Source of the DNA: JBBARC01 sp040400005 | Lineage (GTDB): Bacteria; Pseudomonadota; Alphaproteobacteria; Acetobacterales; Acetobacteraceae | NCBI GenBank assembly: GCA_040400005.1 | Contig: JBBARC010000072.1 | Location: 1 to 9,042 of the forward strand | DNA: 9,042 bases | Reading direction: 5' to 3' | In this document: piece after piece, positions 1 to 5,490 of the stretch | How the letters are laid out: every line of letters begins with the position of its first letter | Position numbering within the stretch: the first letter of the stretch is position 1 | Notes under the pieces: generated by a model | Told to the model about the DNA's origin: nothing | The model's database searches: none | The model's input: the letters and a program-made list of their open reading frames with translations, nothing else | Made by a program: the position numbers and the translations under genes

Positions 1-4
1 TCAA

Positions 5-48
5 AGTTTCTCATCCTGATTGACGCAGTTTCTCACACAGATTGTCGC
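5..48. repeat. 22-bp tandem direct repeat, two copies
   Basis: Two abutting 22-bp units (5-26 and 27-48) share 18 of 22 positions. Both begin AGTTTCTCA and end in GATTG-N-CGC. They lie just upstream of the transposase gene at 68. Repeated short sites near an end are a known feature of IS21-type elements, so this may be the edge of an element lying to the left, but that is inference because the window starts here. They could also be binding sites for a regulator of the transposase gene. Confidence 0.55.
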
Positions 49-67
49 GCCATAGAGGCTAAAGGTA

Positions 68-592
68 TTGGTAAAATACCGCCGCAATGTCCGTCCAGGC
101 GCCACTTTCTTTTTCACAATGGTGTTGGCCGACCGGCGTTCAACCTGTCTCGTCGCCCATATCCAGCTGTTGCGTGATGCGTTCCGTCAAGTCCGTGCCA
201 AAAAACCGTTTGACATCGATGCCATTGTGGTTTTGCCGGACCATCTGCAGGCGATTTTGACCTTGCCGGAAGGCGACGCGGATTTCCCGCATCGATGGCG
301 GCGCGTCAAAACCGTTTTTACCCAAAGCCTGGGGAAAACTGGCGCTGTGCTGCCGCGACGGGACCGAACGGGGCGAACTCTGTGGCAAAGACGATTCTGG
401 GAACACACGATTCGTGATGACATCGATTTCGCGCATCATGTTGACTATATTCATTACAACCCGGTCAAGCACGGTCTTGTGCCGGCGCCGGCCAGCTGGC
501 CACACTCTTCGTTGCATCGCTTTATTCGGCAGGGGGTTTGCGCCAAGGATTGGGGCGGCTCAGCCCATGATGGCATTTTTGGTGAGCCCTAA
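68..592 (+). CDS. REP-associated tyrosine transposase (RAYT, Y1/IS200-like) with altered HUH motif
   Basis: This 174-aa protein matches single-domain RAYT transposases along its whole length. Seen here: an N-terminal YRRNVRPGATFFFT block, VVLPDHLQAILTLPEGDADF (residues 54-73), LWQRRFWEHTIRDD (105-118), and YIHYNPVKHGL (127-137) with the expected catalytic Tyr127 in a YxxxN arrangement. The C-terminal ADWG-like ending (KDWGG) is present, so it is not truncated. RAYTs normally nick single-stranded DNA at REP hairpins through an His-X-His metal site and a tyrosine. Here the pair is His59-Leu60-Gln61, so the second metal-binding histidine is missing. The start is TTG, with GAGG nine bases upstream (55-58). 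A REP-like hairpin with GTAG on the minus strand lies 30 bp past the stop, the usual RAYT neighbourhood. Family assignment is firm; activity is doubtful. Confidence 0.9.
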   Translation: MVKYRRNVRPGATFFFTMVLADRRSTCLVAHIQLLRDAFRQVRAKKPFDIDAIVVLPDHLQAILTLPEGDADFPHRWRRVKTVFTQSLGKTGAVLPRRDRTGRTLWQRRFWEHTIRDDIDFAHHVDYIHYNPVKHGLVPAPASWPHSSLHRFIRQGVCAKDWGGSAHDGIFGEP

Positions 593-622
593 TGGCTGTC
601 AGAATGTGGGTCTGGCTCCGTC

Positions 623-652
623 CCCGCATGAGCAAGAGCTCATGCGGGCTAC
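623..652 (-). repeat. REP-like hairpin R1 with GTAG tetranucleotide
   Basis: CCCGCATGAGC (623-633) and GCTCATGCGGG (638-648) form a perfect 11-bp stem around the loop AAGA. CTAC follows at 649-652, so the minus strand reads GTAG directly before the hairpin. GTAG or GTGG next to a palindrome is the known RAYT recognition layout, and a RAYT gene ends 30 bp away. No T-run follows on the plus strand, which argues against a plain terminator. Confidence 0.75.
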
Positions 653-799
653 GCTGGCTGATCCTCCGCCCGCCTCATGCTCGCCAGGCGGACACCAATG
701 TTCGCCATTCAGGTCGCACACAGCGACTGCCGGTGATCTCTTGGGTCCGCCGCGATCCGCGCCCAAATCTCACCAAACGCCAATCATAAGAAAATAATC

Positions 800-828
800 T
801 TGACACGATCCGCAAATATCCCTAAAAC
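800..828 (+). promoter_or_regulatory. Sigma-70-like promoter for the TetR-like gene
   Basis: TTGACA at 800-805 is a perfect -35 box. A 17-base spacer leads to TAAAAC at 823-828, which matches four of six bases of the -10 consensus. The start point would fall near 834-837, at or just before the ATG at 837, and no Shine-Dalgarno sequence is visible. The transcript would then be leaderless or nearly so. Confidence 0.55.
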
Positions 829-836
829 CCCACCCC

Positions 837-1583
837 ATGATCGCACCCCGCCTCATCCGCGCCACCATCCAAGCCCGCATCAACCCCAACACCACCCGCA
901 CCGCGCGGGATCAGCAGCGCCGCGACCAAATTTTGGATGCAGCCCTGGGCCTGCTGATTAGCCACCCGCGCCACACCGTTACGATCGCCAGCTTGGCGAT
1001 GGGCATGATCGTGTCCCCCGCCACAATCCGCCGGCATTTTTTGGATATCGACAGCATTGTTGCGGAAATCCTGCAAAATCACTTAATCGCGATTATCAAA
1101 ACCATTGGCGAAGTCTCCGCCGATTGCGACAACATACCGCGCAAACGCCGCCAAGCGTATTTGACCGCGACCCGCACCGCCTGGGGGCATTTTACCGATA
1201 CGCACGCGTTGCTGCTGCGCGAGGCCCAATCCCTGCCGGAAGATTTGGCCAGTGCGATCAACCAAATGCGCGTCAGCATTGGTTACACGTTGGGCGGTGA
1301 GCGCGGCTACGACATTTTGCAGATGCTGGATACCGCCTGGCAAAATCACGCACTGATTGAACCGATGTGCGCGGCGATAGAAAACACGCCGCAGCAATCC
1401 CTGCCTGACGCGCCCGATCTCGTGCCTGCCGAAAACCCCGGCAGCGCCCGTCAGACGAAGGCCGGATTTACCCCAACGGTGTATCTCACCGCGGCGGATT
1501 TGGGCATCAAACCGCGCGCCAAAACGGCCGCTGCGCCGCCCACAGCTTACAAGGCGGCATGTGCGCAGGCGCCACCTTGGTGA
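837..1583 (+). CDS. TetR/AcrR-like transcriptional regulator
   Basis: This 248-aa protein has a TetR-type N-terminal DNA-binding domain. Helix 1 is near RRDQILDAALGLL (28-40), and the helix-turn-helix is around TIASLAMGMIVSPATIRRHF (49-68), followed by a helix-4-like DIDSIVAEIL. Residues 85-180 look mainly helical and would be the ligand-binding and dimer region, but I do not recognise the subfamily. Residues 185-248 are an unusual Ala/Pro/Lys-rich tail, making the protein longer than the usual 190-220 aa. The ATG at 837 lacks a ribosome binding site, while a good promoter ends eight bases before it. The gene is flanked by REP-like hairpins and has no visible partner; a self-regulatory role is the default guess. 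No target gene can be named from context. Confidence 0.75.
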   Translation: MIAPRLIRATIQARINPNTTRTARDQQRRDQILDAALGLLISHPRHTVTIASLAMGMIVSPATIRRHFLDIDSIVAEILQNHLIAIIKTIGEVSADCDNIPRKRRQAYLTATRTAWGHFTDTHALLLREAQSLPEDLASAINQMRVSIGYTLGGERGYDILQMLDTAWQNHALIEPMCAAIENTPQQSLPDAPDLVPAENPGSARQTKAGFTPTVYLTAADLGIKPRAKTAAAPPTAYKAACAQAPPW

Positions 1584-1593
1584 CCCGTGGATT

Positions 1594-1622
1594 GTAGATG
1601 GGTGAGCGCCAGCGTTACCCAT
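1594..1622 (+). repeat. REP-like hairpin R2 with GTAG
   Basis: GTAG (1594-1597) is followed by the stem ATGGGT-(bulged G)-AGCGC, loop CA, GCGTT-ACCCAT. That makes 11 pairs including one G.T wobble. It lies eleven bases after the TetR-like stop codon. Its sequence matches the inverted copy R3 about 50 bp away, so the two form an inverted pair. Confidence 0.7.
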
Positions 1623-1669
1623 CGGTTTTGCGGAAAAAGCCTATCCCGGCGGGCGTGTTGACCGGCATT

Positions 1670-1700
1670 GATGGGTAGCGCTGGCGCTTACCCATCCCAC
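1670..1700 (-). repeat. REP-like hairpin R3, inverted partner of R2, with GTGG
   Basis: Read on the minus strand, GTGG (1700-1697) precedes GATGGGT-(bulged A)-AGCGC, loop CA, GCGCT-ACCCATC. This is nearly the same hairpin as R2, with the bulge and loop in the same places, but in opposite orientation. Two inverted REPs with a spacer of about 50 bp are arranged like a bacterial interspersed mosaic element (BIME). Confidence 0.7.
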
Positions 1701-1813
1701 AAAAACGGCGTGTGTTTACGGCAACGAATGGCTGTTGCGCGCCGTGGACGGAGGTGATGTGATTGATGGCGGCGTTGTTTCGGTTTCGTTATGGGGTGCT
1801 GGTTGTTTGCGTT

Positions 1814-1834
1814 GGCGGGCGGAGCCCGCCCTAC
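1814..1834 (-). repeat. REP-like hairpin R4 with GTAG
   Basis: GGCGGGC (1814-1820), loop GGA and GCCCGCC (1824-1830) form a perfect 7-bp stem, followed by CTAC (1831-1834). The minus strand therefore shows GTAG directly before the stem, as in R1. The stem sequence differs from R2 and R3. Confidence 0.65.
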
Positions 1835-1878
1835 GATCGTGTGAGGGCGATGGCCGCCTGACGGGTGCTGACAAAAAT

Positions 1879-2277
1879 TCAAACGGCGTCGGTGGCGGTG
1901 ACATACTCGCGGCCAGGGTGGCTTTGGTTTAAGTGGTCTACTAGGGTTTGGCGGATTTCGGCGGTGGTGGTGTGATGGATCGCGTCACCCAAGGCGCGCA
2001 TGCGGCGGCGTAGATCGTAGAGCTGGTCTAGCAGCGATAGCACAATGGGCAGGGCATCGTCGTTGACGTTCATGTCGTTGTGTAATTCGTTGATCAGGCG
2101 CACGCGGGCAACGTCGATCTCGTGAAACACGTAAGTTGTGCCATTGCGATCCGGGCGCACCCACTGGTTGAAAATCCAATGCTCCAATGTTTCGCGGTTA
2201 AGGCCGGAAATTTGGGTGATCACCAGGTCGATGGTGAACATTGGTGTGACATCTGATCTTGTGTTTTCGGGGGTCAT
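1879..2277 (-). CDS. cbpM: Chaperone modulatory protein CbpM
   Basis: This 132-aa protein has the CbpM layout. A MerR-like helix-turn-helix fold covers residues 16-60, with the block ISGLNRETLEHWIFNQWVRP and then YVFHEIDVARVRLINELHNDMNVNDDALPIVLSLLDQLYDLRRRM. In Enterobacteria CbpM binds the J-domain of CbpA and blocks its action with DnaK. Its position directly after a CbpA-type gene supports the same role here. Its ATG overlaps the cbpA stop as ATGA (2274-2277), and GGAGG sits seven bases upstream (2285-2289), which fixes the start and suggests translational coupling. The C-terminal 30 residues are polar and less typical of the family. Confidence 0.88.
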   Translation of the reverse strand: MTPENTRSDVTPMFTIDLVITQISGLNRETLEHWIFNQWVRPDRNGTTYVFHEIDVARVRLINELHNDMNVNDDALPIVLSLLDQLYDLRRRMRALGDAIHHTTTAEIRQTLVDHLNQSHPGREYVTATDAV

Positions 2278-3230
2278 TGGCCGGCCTCCATCTTTGCCCG
2301 TGGATTGGTTTTGTGTTCGGGGACCCAGTTGCGCAAAAACTCTTCTAGTGCCGCATCGGGTTTGCCCAACACCACCCGTAACGTTGCGTATAAATCGCCG
2401 GCCGGTTGGCTACCATGGGCCGGCACGCCGCGGCCGCGCAGGCGGAGTTCGGTGCCGGTATCGGCGGCGGCCGGGATGCGCATGCGCACGGGGCCTGCCG
2501 GTGTTGGCACTTCGATCGGGCCGCCCAACACGGCTTCGGCCAGGGTTACGGGTAGATCGAGGCGAATGGTGGCGCCGTCGCGCACAAAAAACGCATGGGG
2601 GGCCACGTGAATTTCAATCAGCGCATCACCGGGCGGGCCGCCGTTGCGGCCAGGGGCGCCCTTGCCGCGCAGGCGCAGGGTTTGGCCATCGGCGATGCCG
2701 GCCGGTATTTTCAAATCCAGTGTGCGGCCTTCGCCCAAAGTTAGGGTGCGGGTGGCGCCGTTGACCGCATCGAGAAACGCGGCAGTGAAAGCAAAATGTT
2801 CATCGCGGCCGCGCCGTGGGCCACCACCGCCACCCTCGCGCTGGCCTTCGCCGAACATGGAACCAAAAATATCGCCGAAATCTTCGTCGCTCCAGCCGCC
2901 GGGTTGGCCACCTTGCTGTCCACCCGGCTGGGCGCCGGGGCGGCCGTAACGGTTACCGGCGTTGCCATCGGCATAGTCGCGGTAAGATGGTTTGGGTGCA
3001 TGTTCCTGGCCGGCGGCATCGATTTCGCCACGGTCGAAGCGGGCGCGTTTTTCTGGGTCGCTGAGTAGATCATGGGCGCCGGCGACCTGCTTGAAACGGT
3101 CTTCCGCCGGTGTGTTGCCGGGGTTGAGGTCGGGGTGGTGCTTTTTCGCAAGTTTGCGATAGGCACTTCTGATCTGGTCGTGGGTGGCGTCTTTGGCGAC
3201 ACCGAGGGTTTTGTAGGGGTCTTCCAACAC
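2274..3230 (-). CDS. cbpA: Class B DnaJ-like co-chaperone CbpA
   Basis: A co-chaperone that stimulates the DnaK ATPase and delivers clients; the enterobacterial CbpA also binds curved DNA. From the chosen start the protein is 318 aa: J-domain at 4-70 with HPD at 32-34, a Gly-rich linker at about 90-140 (DFGDIFGSMFG inside it), and a two-part C-terminal substrate domain with LKIPAGIADGQTLRLRGKG and LRLRGRG blocks. There are no zinc-finger cysteines, so it is class B rather than DnaJ proper. The frame stays open to a GTG at 3257 with no ribosome site. I prefer the GTG at 3230, because AAAGG lies eight bases upstream (3239-3243) and the protein then begins MLEDPYKTLGV, as usual for the family. 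It overlaps cbpM by four bases. Confidence 0.92.
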   Translation of the reverse strand: MLEDPYKTLGVAKDATHDQIRSAYRKLAKKHHPDLNPGNTPAEDRFKQVAGAHDLLSDPEKRARFDRGEIDAAGQEHAPKPSYRDYADGNAGNRYGRPGAQPGGQQGGQPGGWSDEDFGDIFGSMFGEGQREGGGGGPRRGRDEHFAFTAAFLDAVNGATRTLTLGEGRTLDLKIPAGIADGQTLRLRGKGAPGRNGGPPGDALIEIHVAPHAFFVRDGATIRLDLPVTLAEAVLGGPIEVPTPAGPVRMRIPAAADTGTELRLRGRGVPAHGSQPAGDLYATLRVVLGKPDAALEEFLRNWVPEHKTNPRAKMEAGQ

Positions 3231-3283
3231 TTGGCAAACCTTTGGGGTTGGCCCCACCTGGGTGGGTTAGGCATCAGGCGGCG

Positions 3284-3329
3284 GCCGCAGCCTTTGGGTG
3301 GGCTTTGCACCATACTGCCCATCTGCGGC
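3284..3329 (-). promoter_or_regulatory. Bipartite stem in the cbpA leader
   Basis: In the region upstream of cbpA, GCCGCAG (3284-3290) pairs with CTGCGGC (3323-3329). Inside it TGGGC (3299-3303) pairs with GCCCA (3317-3321). The two stems stack with one unpaired base on one side and eight on the other. It would fold in the 5' leader of the cbpA-cbpM mRNA if transcription starts upstream of 3329. A heat-responsive or protein-binding leader is possible for a chaperone operon, but the preferred ribosome site at 3239-3243 is not inside the stem. Confidence 0.35.
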
Positions 3330-3373
3330 TTTGCGCAAAAGACCTCGGATATTACCTATTACCAACCACCCGC

Positions 3374-3426
3374 TTAAGGGTTGACCCATAAAGAATGGAT
3401 CAACGCGGGTCGGCCTTAGTTTTTTC
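3374..3426 (+). terminator. Rho-independent terminator-like hairpin with alternative pairing
   Basis: TTAAGG-(G)-TTGACCC (3374-3387) pairs with GGGTCGGCCTTAG (3407-3419), including a few G.T pairs. T's fill 3420-3425, the classic plus-strand terminator form. No plus-strand gene ends just upstream. The segment 3380-3387 (GTTGACCC) can instead pair with 3397-3404 (GGATCAAC, seven of eight), which would break the terminator stem. It may be an attenuator ahead of the gene at 3465, or the 3' end of a small RNA. Confidence 0.45.
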
Positions 3427-3464
3427 TTCCCGGCGCTTGATAAACCCGTGCAAACTGCGCACCG

Positions 3465-3749
3465 ATGAGCGTCGTGATAAAGCTTGGCGGCAAGACCCAG
3501 GATACGCTGTGGGCGGTTATCGCGCGCGCGGGTAAAACCGAACGCGTGGCCGATATTTATACCAGCCGTGCAGCCGCCCTGGCCGATCGCATCTGGCGCG
3601 AGCAACAAGTGGCCGCCTACGCCGCGTTCTTGCGCCGCGCCAAACAACCGTTGCCGCAGTATAGTGTTAGCCCCATCCGCCGCGCCGATTTGCCCAAAAC
3701 CTGGCGCCCGCTGCCGGCGCTGGGGTTTTTACATGGACACATGACCTAA
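3465..3749 (+). CDS. Hypothetical protein, 94 aa
   Basis: I do not recognise a named family. Codon use is clearly gene-like, with GCC, CGC, CTG and ACC dominant. The protein starts MSVVIKLGGKTQDTLWAVIARAGKTERVADIY. An Ala/Arg-rich helix follows (SRAAALADRIWREQQVAAYAAFLRRA, about 34-59), then a Pro/Arg-rich end. The strand-then-helix start (WAVI, then DIYTSRAAALA) loosely resembles small DUF2188-type proteins, but that is only an impression. It has no signal peptide, membrane segment or cysteine. No good ribosome site precedes the ATG at 3465. It stands alone, divergent from cbpA and convergent with the hydrolase gene. Confidence 0.6.
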   Translation: MSVVIKLGGKTQDTLWAVIARAGKTERVADIYTSRAAALADRIWREQQVAAYAAFLRRAKQPLPQYSVSPIRRADLPKTWRPLPALGFLHGHMT

Positions 3750-3776
3750 ATTTTGTGCCATTATTGATGTGGGTGC

Positions 3777-4637
3777 TTATGGCGCGCTGACACCCATGTG
3801 GCGCAAGGTTTGGTTCAACACGTTGCGCATAGCGGCATAGCCGGCCCGGTTAGGGTGGGTACCATCCATCGTTAACGATAAATCATAACCGCCGTCGGGC
3901 TTGCTGAGCACCCGATTATAATCGGCCACGGCCAAATGTTCGCGCGCCGCCAAATCTACAATCCAGGCATTAAACGCCACCGTGCGCGCAACACTATCGG
4001 CGGGGTGATCAGCAACGGTATTGGGCGGCGGCAGCGTGCCGATAATCACGGCAATGTGATGCGCGCGCGCCAGATCCACCATGGATTGCAGATTACCCTT
4101 GGTCGCCGCGATATCACCGGGCACCGCCCCGAGGTCGTTGGTGCCGCCCAGTATATGCACAATTTGCGGGTGCAGATCGATCACATCCTGGCGAAACCGC
4201 AACAGCATTTGCGCCGTGGTTTGCCCGGTGATGCCGCGGCCAATCACGGTTTTGCCAAATAGTGCAGGGTCGCCATCGGGCCAGTATTCGGTATGCGAAT
4301 CGCCCAAAAATACCACGCTGGCGCTATGCACGGCGCGGTCAGCATCGCGGTAGCGGCACAGCATGGCAGGATCTTCATGCCGTTGGCGTTCAAGCTGCGC
4401 CGCGATACCTACAGCAATCGCCGGATTGGCTGCGAGTGATCCGGGTGCCGGGGGCGGGTCCGGGGTGTGCGGCCGGTCAGCGCGCCAATCAATTTTCCCG
4501 GCCGGCAGGCTCCAGATAAATTGCCCGTAGCCACAGGGCTGGCCGGCGGACTCTGCAGCATAAACCGTTGCTGGCACCGCCACCAGCAATACCGCCATCA
4601 CAGCCATTGGGCACGAAAATCCTGCTAAAAAACGCAT
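3777..4637 (-). CDS. Exported SGNH/GDSL-type esterase or lipase
   Basis: A 286-aa hydrolase with all SGNH blocks visible: GDS at 112-114 (nucleophile Ser114), the block II glycine in GRGITGQT (133-140), GGTND at 164-168 (Asn167) and DGTHPN at 258-263 (Asp258, His261). The family cleaves esters on lipids, sugars or other substrates; the substrate cannot be told here. The N-terminus has an Arg and a long hydrophobic stretch, with likely signal peptidase I cleavage after VYA (residue 27), so it acts in the periplasm or outside the cell. About 80 residues between the signal and the GDS block have no clear counterpart. The ATG at 4637 is preferred over the upstream one at 4670, because AGGGAG lies ten bases before it and the signal peptide then has normal length. 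It is divergent from the GST gene. Confidence 0.85.
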   Translation of the reverse strand: MRFLAGFSCPMAVMAVLLVAVPATVYAAESAGQPCGYGQFIWSLPAGKIDWRADRPHTPDPPPAPGSLAANPAIAVGIAAQLERQRHEDPAMLCRYRDADRAVHSASVVFLGDSHTEYWPDGDPALFGKTVIGRGITGQTTAQMLLRFRQDVIDLHPQIVHILGGTNDLGAVPGDIAATKGNLQSMVDLARAHHIAVIIGTLPPPNTVADHPADSVARTVAFNAWIVDLAAREHLAVADYNRVLSKPDGGYDLSLTMDGTHPNRAGYAAMRNVLNQTLRHMGVSAP

Positions 4638-4723
4638 ACCGGCATGGCTCCCTAAAGTTGCGGCGAGCACAAACTAAGCTCACCCTGGCGGCCAATCAAA
4701 CCGCAGCACGGGAACCCAAATCG

Positions 4724-5431
4724 ATGATCACCCTGTTTGGCATGAGCAGCCCGAATGTCGCCAAAATCGCGATCATGCTGGAAGAAACCGGCACTGCCTA
4801 CCAAGCCCGGCATATCAACGTGGCCAGCGGCGAGCAGTTCCAACCGGGCTTCATCGCCGCCAGCCCGAACGGCAAGGTGCCCTACATCAACGATGACGAC
4901 ACCGGTATATCGCTTGGCGAAAGTGGTGCGATCCTCATCTACCTCGCCGAAAAAACCGGGAAATTTCTGCCAACCGAGCCGATCGCGCGGGCCACCACGT
5001 TGTATTGGCTGATGGTGCAAATCGCCTCGATCGGCCCCAATTTCGGCCAAACCGTACACTTCACCCGCCGCGCCCCGGCTGGCCAAACCTACAGCATTGC
5101 CCGGTTTGCAACCGAAATGCGGCGCTGCCTCGGCGTGCTGGAAACCCGGCTGCAAACCACCCCCTACCTTGCCGGCGACTATTCCATCGCCGATATCGCA
5201 ACCTTCCCCTGGGTGCGCACCGCCACCACTTTTTTACCCAAGGACGTGCGCCCGAACCTGGCCGATACCCCCGCCCTGGCACACTGGTTTGCCGCCATCG
5301 CCGCGCGCCCGGCGGTGATCGCCGCCGATATGGTGATCGCCGATTTGCAAAAACACGATGTTATCGCCTTTTCCCAGGCAACCGAGGCGCAGCTCGACCG
5401 GTTTTCTGGCCGCACCGCCGGCCAAACCTAA
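4724..5431 (+). CDS. Glutathione S-transferase family protein
   Basis: A 235-aa soluble protein. The N-terminal thioredoxin-like domain (1-80) reads MITLFGMSSPNVAKIAIMLEE, then NGKVPYI (the cis-proline turn) and ESGAILIYLAEKTG (the glutathione gamma-glutamyl site with Glu-Ser). A helical C-terminal domain (about 90-220) holds the usual GDYSIADIATFPWV motif (N-capping box and Asp). The SSPN stretch near residues 8-11 resembles bacterial Nu-type enzymes such as YfcG, which use Thr/Asn there and act as disulfide-bond reductases. That placement is inference. The frame is open from 4568, but the first 52 codons overlap the divergent hydrolase gene, and the ATG at 4724 has GGGAA nine bases upstream and matches the family start. 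Confidence 0.9.
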   Translation: MITLFGMSSPNVAKIAIMLEETGTAYQARHINVASGEQFQPGFIAASPNGKVPYINDDDTGISLGESGAILIYLAEKTGKFLPTEPIARATTLYWLMVQIASIGPNFGQTVHFTRRAPAGQTYSIARFATEMRRCLGVLETRLQTTPYLAGDYSIADIATFPWVRTATTFLPKDVRPNLADTPALAHWFAAIAARPAVIAADMVIADLQKHDVIAFSQATEAQLDRFSGRTAGQT

Positions 5432-5446
5432 AACCGGCAACTTGAT

Positions 5447-5472
5447 CTTGGCGGCTTCTTCTTGGCCGCAAG
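5447..5472 (+). repeat. Inverted repeat between GST gene and bamD
   Basis: CTTG-(G)-CGGC (5447-5455) pairs with GCCGCAAG (5465-5472) around a nine-base loop. No T-run follows, so terminator function for the GST gene is doubtful; it may simply be part of the bamD leader. Confidence 0.3.
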
Positions 5473-5490
5473 CTGGTGTAACCCCAAGCC

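Larger units (their letters stand above)
593..836. other. Non-coding gap with REP-like hairpins and a promoter
   Basis: No convincing gene lies here. The gap holds the REP-like hairpin at 623-652, a weaker stem TCCGCC/GGCGGA (665-670 with 687-692), a structured stretch at 732-774 and a promoter at 800-828. In the structured stretch GGTGA pairs with TCACC, TTGGG with CCCAA, and an inner CGCG-ATC-CGCG forms the tip. Open frames crossing the region run through these palindromes and match no family. Confidence 0.6.
1584..1878. other. Intergenic REP cluster
   Basis: This gap between the TetR-like gene and the end of cbpM holds three REP-like hairpins (listed separately) and no credible gene. The genes on either side converge here, so the hairpins could also act as bidirectional transcript ends, although none has a clear T-run. 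Confidence 0.6.

Noticed and set aside
5..48. Start of a CRISPR array
   Set aside because: The two repeats abut without spacers, are diverged, and no Cas gene is present.
592..789. 65-aa plus-strand frame starting in a TAATG overlap with the RAYT stop
   Set aside because: The overlap looks coupled, but the frame runs straight through the REP hairpin R1 and matches no family.
414..797. 127-aa plus-strand frame overlapping the RAYT 3' end
   Set aside because: It is out of frame with a well-matched transposase, then crosses palindromic non-coding DNA; composition is not protein-like.
1083..1622. 179-aa minus-strand frame opposite the TetR-like gene
   Set aside because: It is a shadow of the regulator gene, which shows a real helix-turn-helix; the frame also begins inside REP R2.
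3267..3647. 126-aa minus-strand frame opposite the 94-aa gene
   Set aside because: It covers the terminator-like hairpin and cbpA leader and has poorer codon use than the plus-strand frame.
4568..4723. 52-codon N-terminal extension of the GST gene
   Set aside because: It overlaps the signal peptide region of the divergent hydrolase gene, and the GST fold begins exactly at the ATG at 4724, which has a ribosome site.
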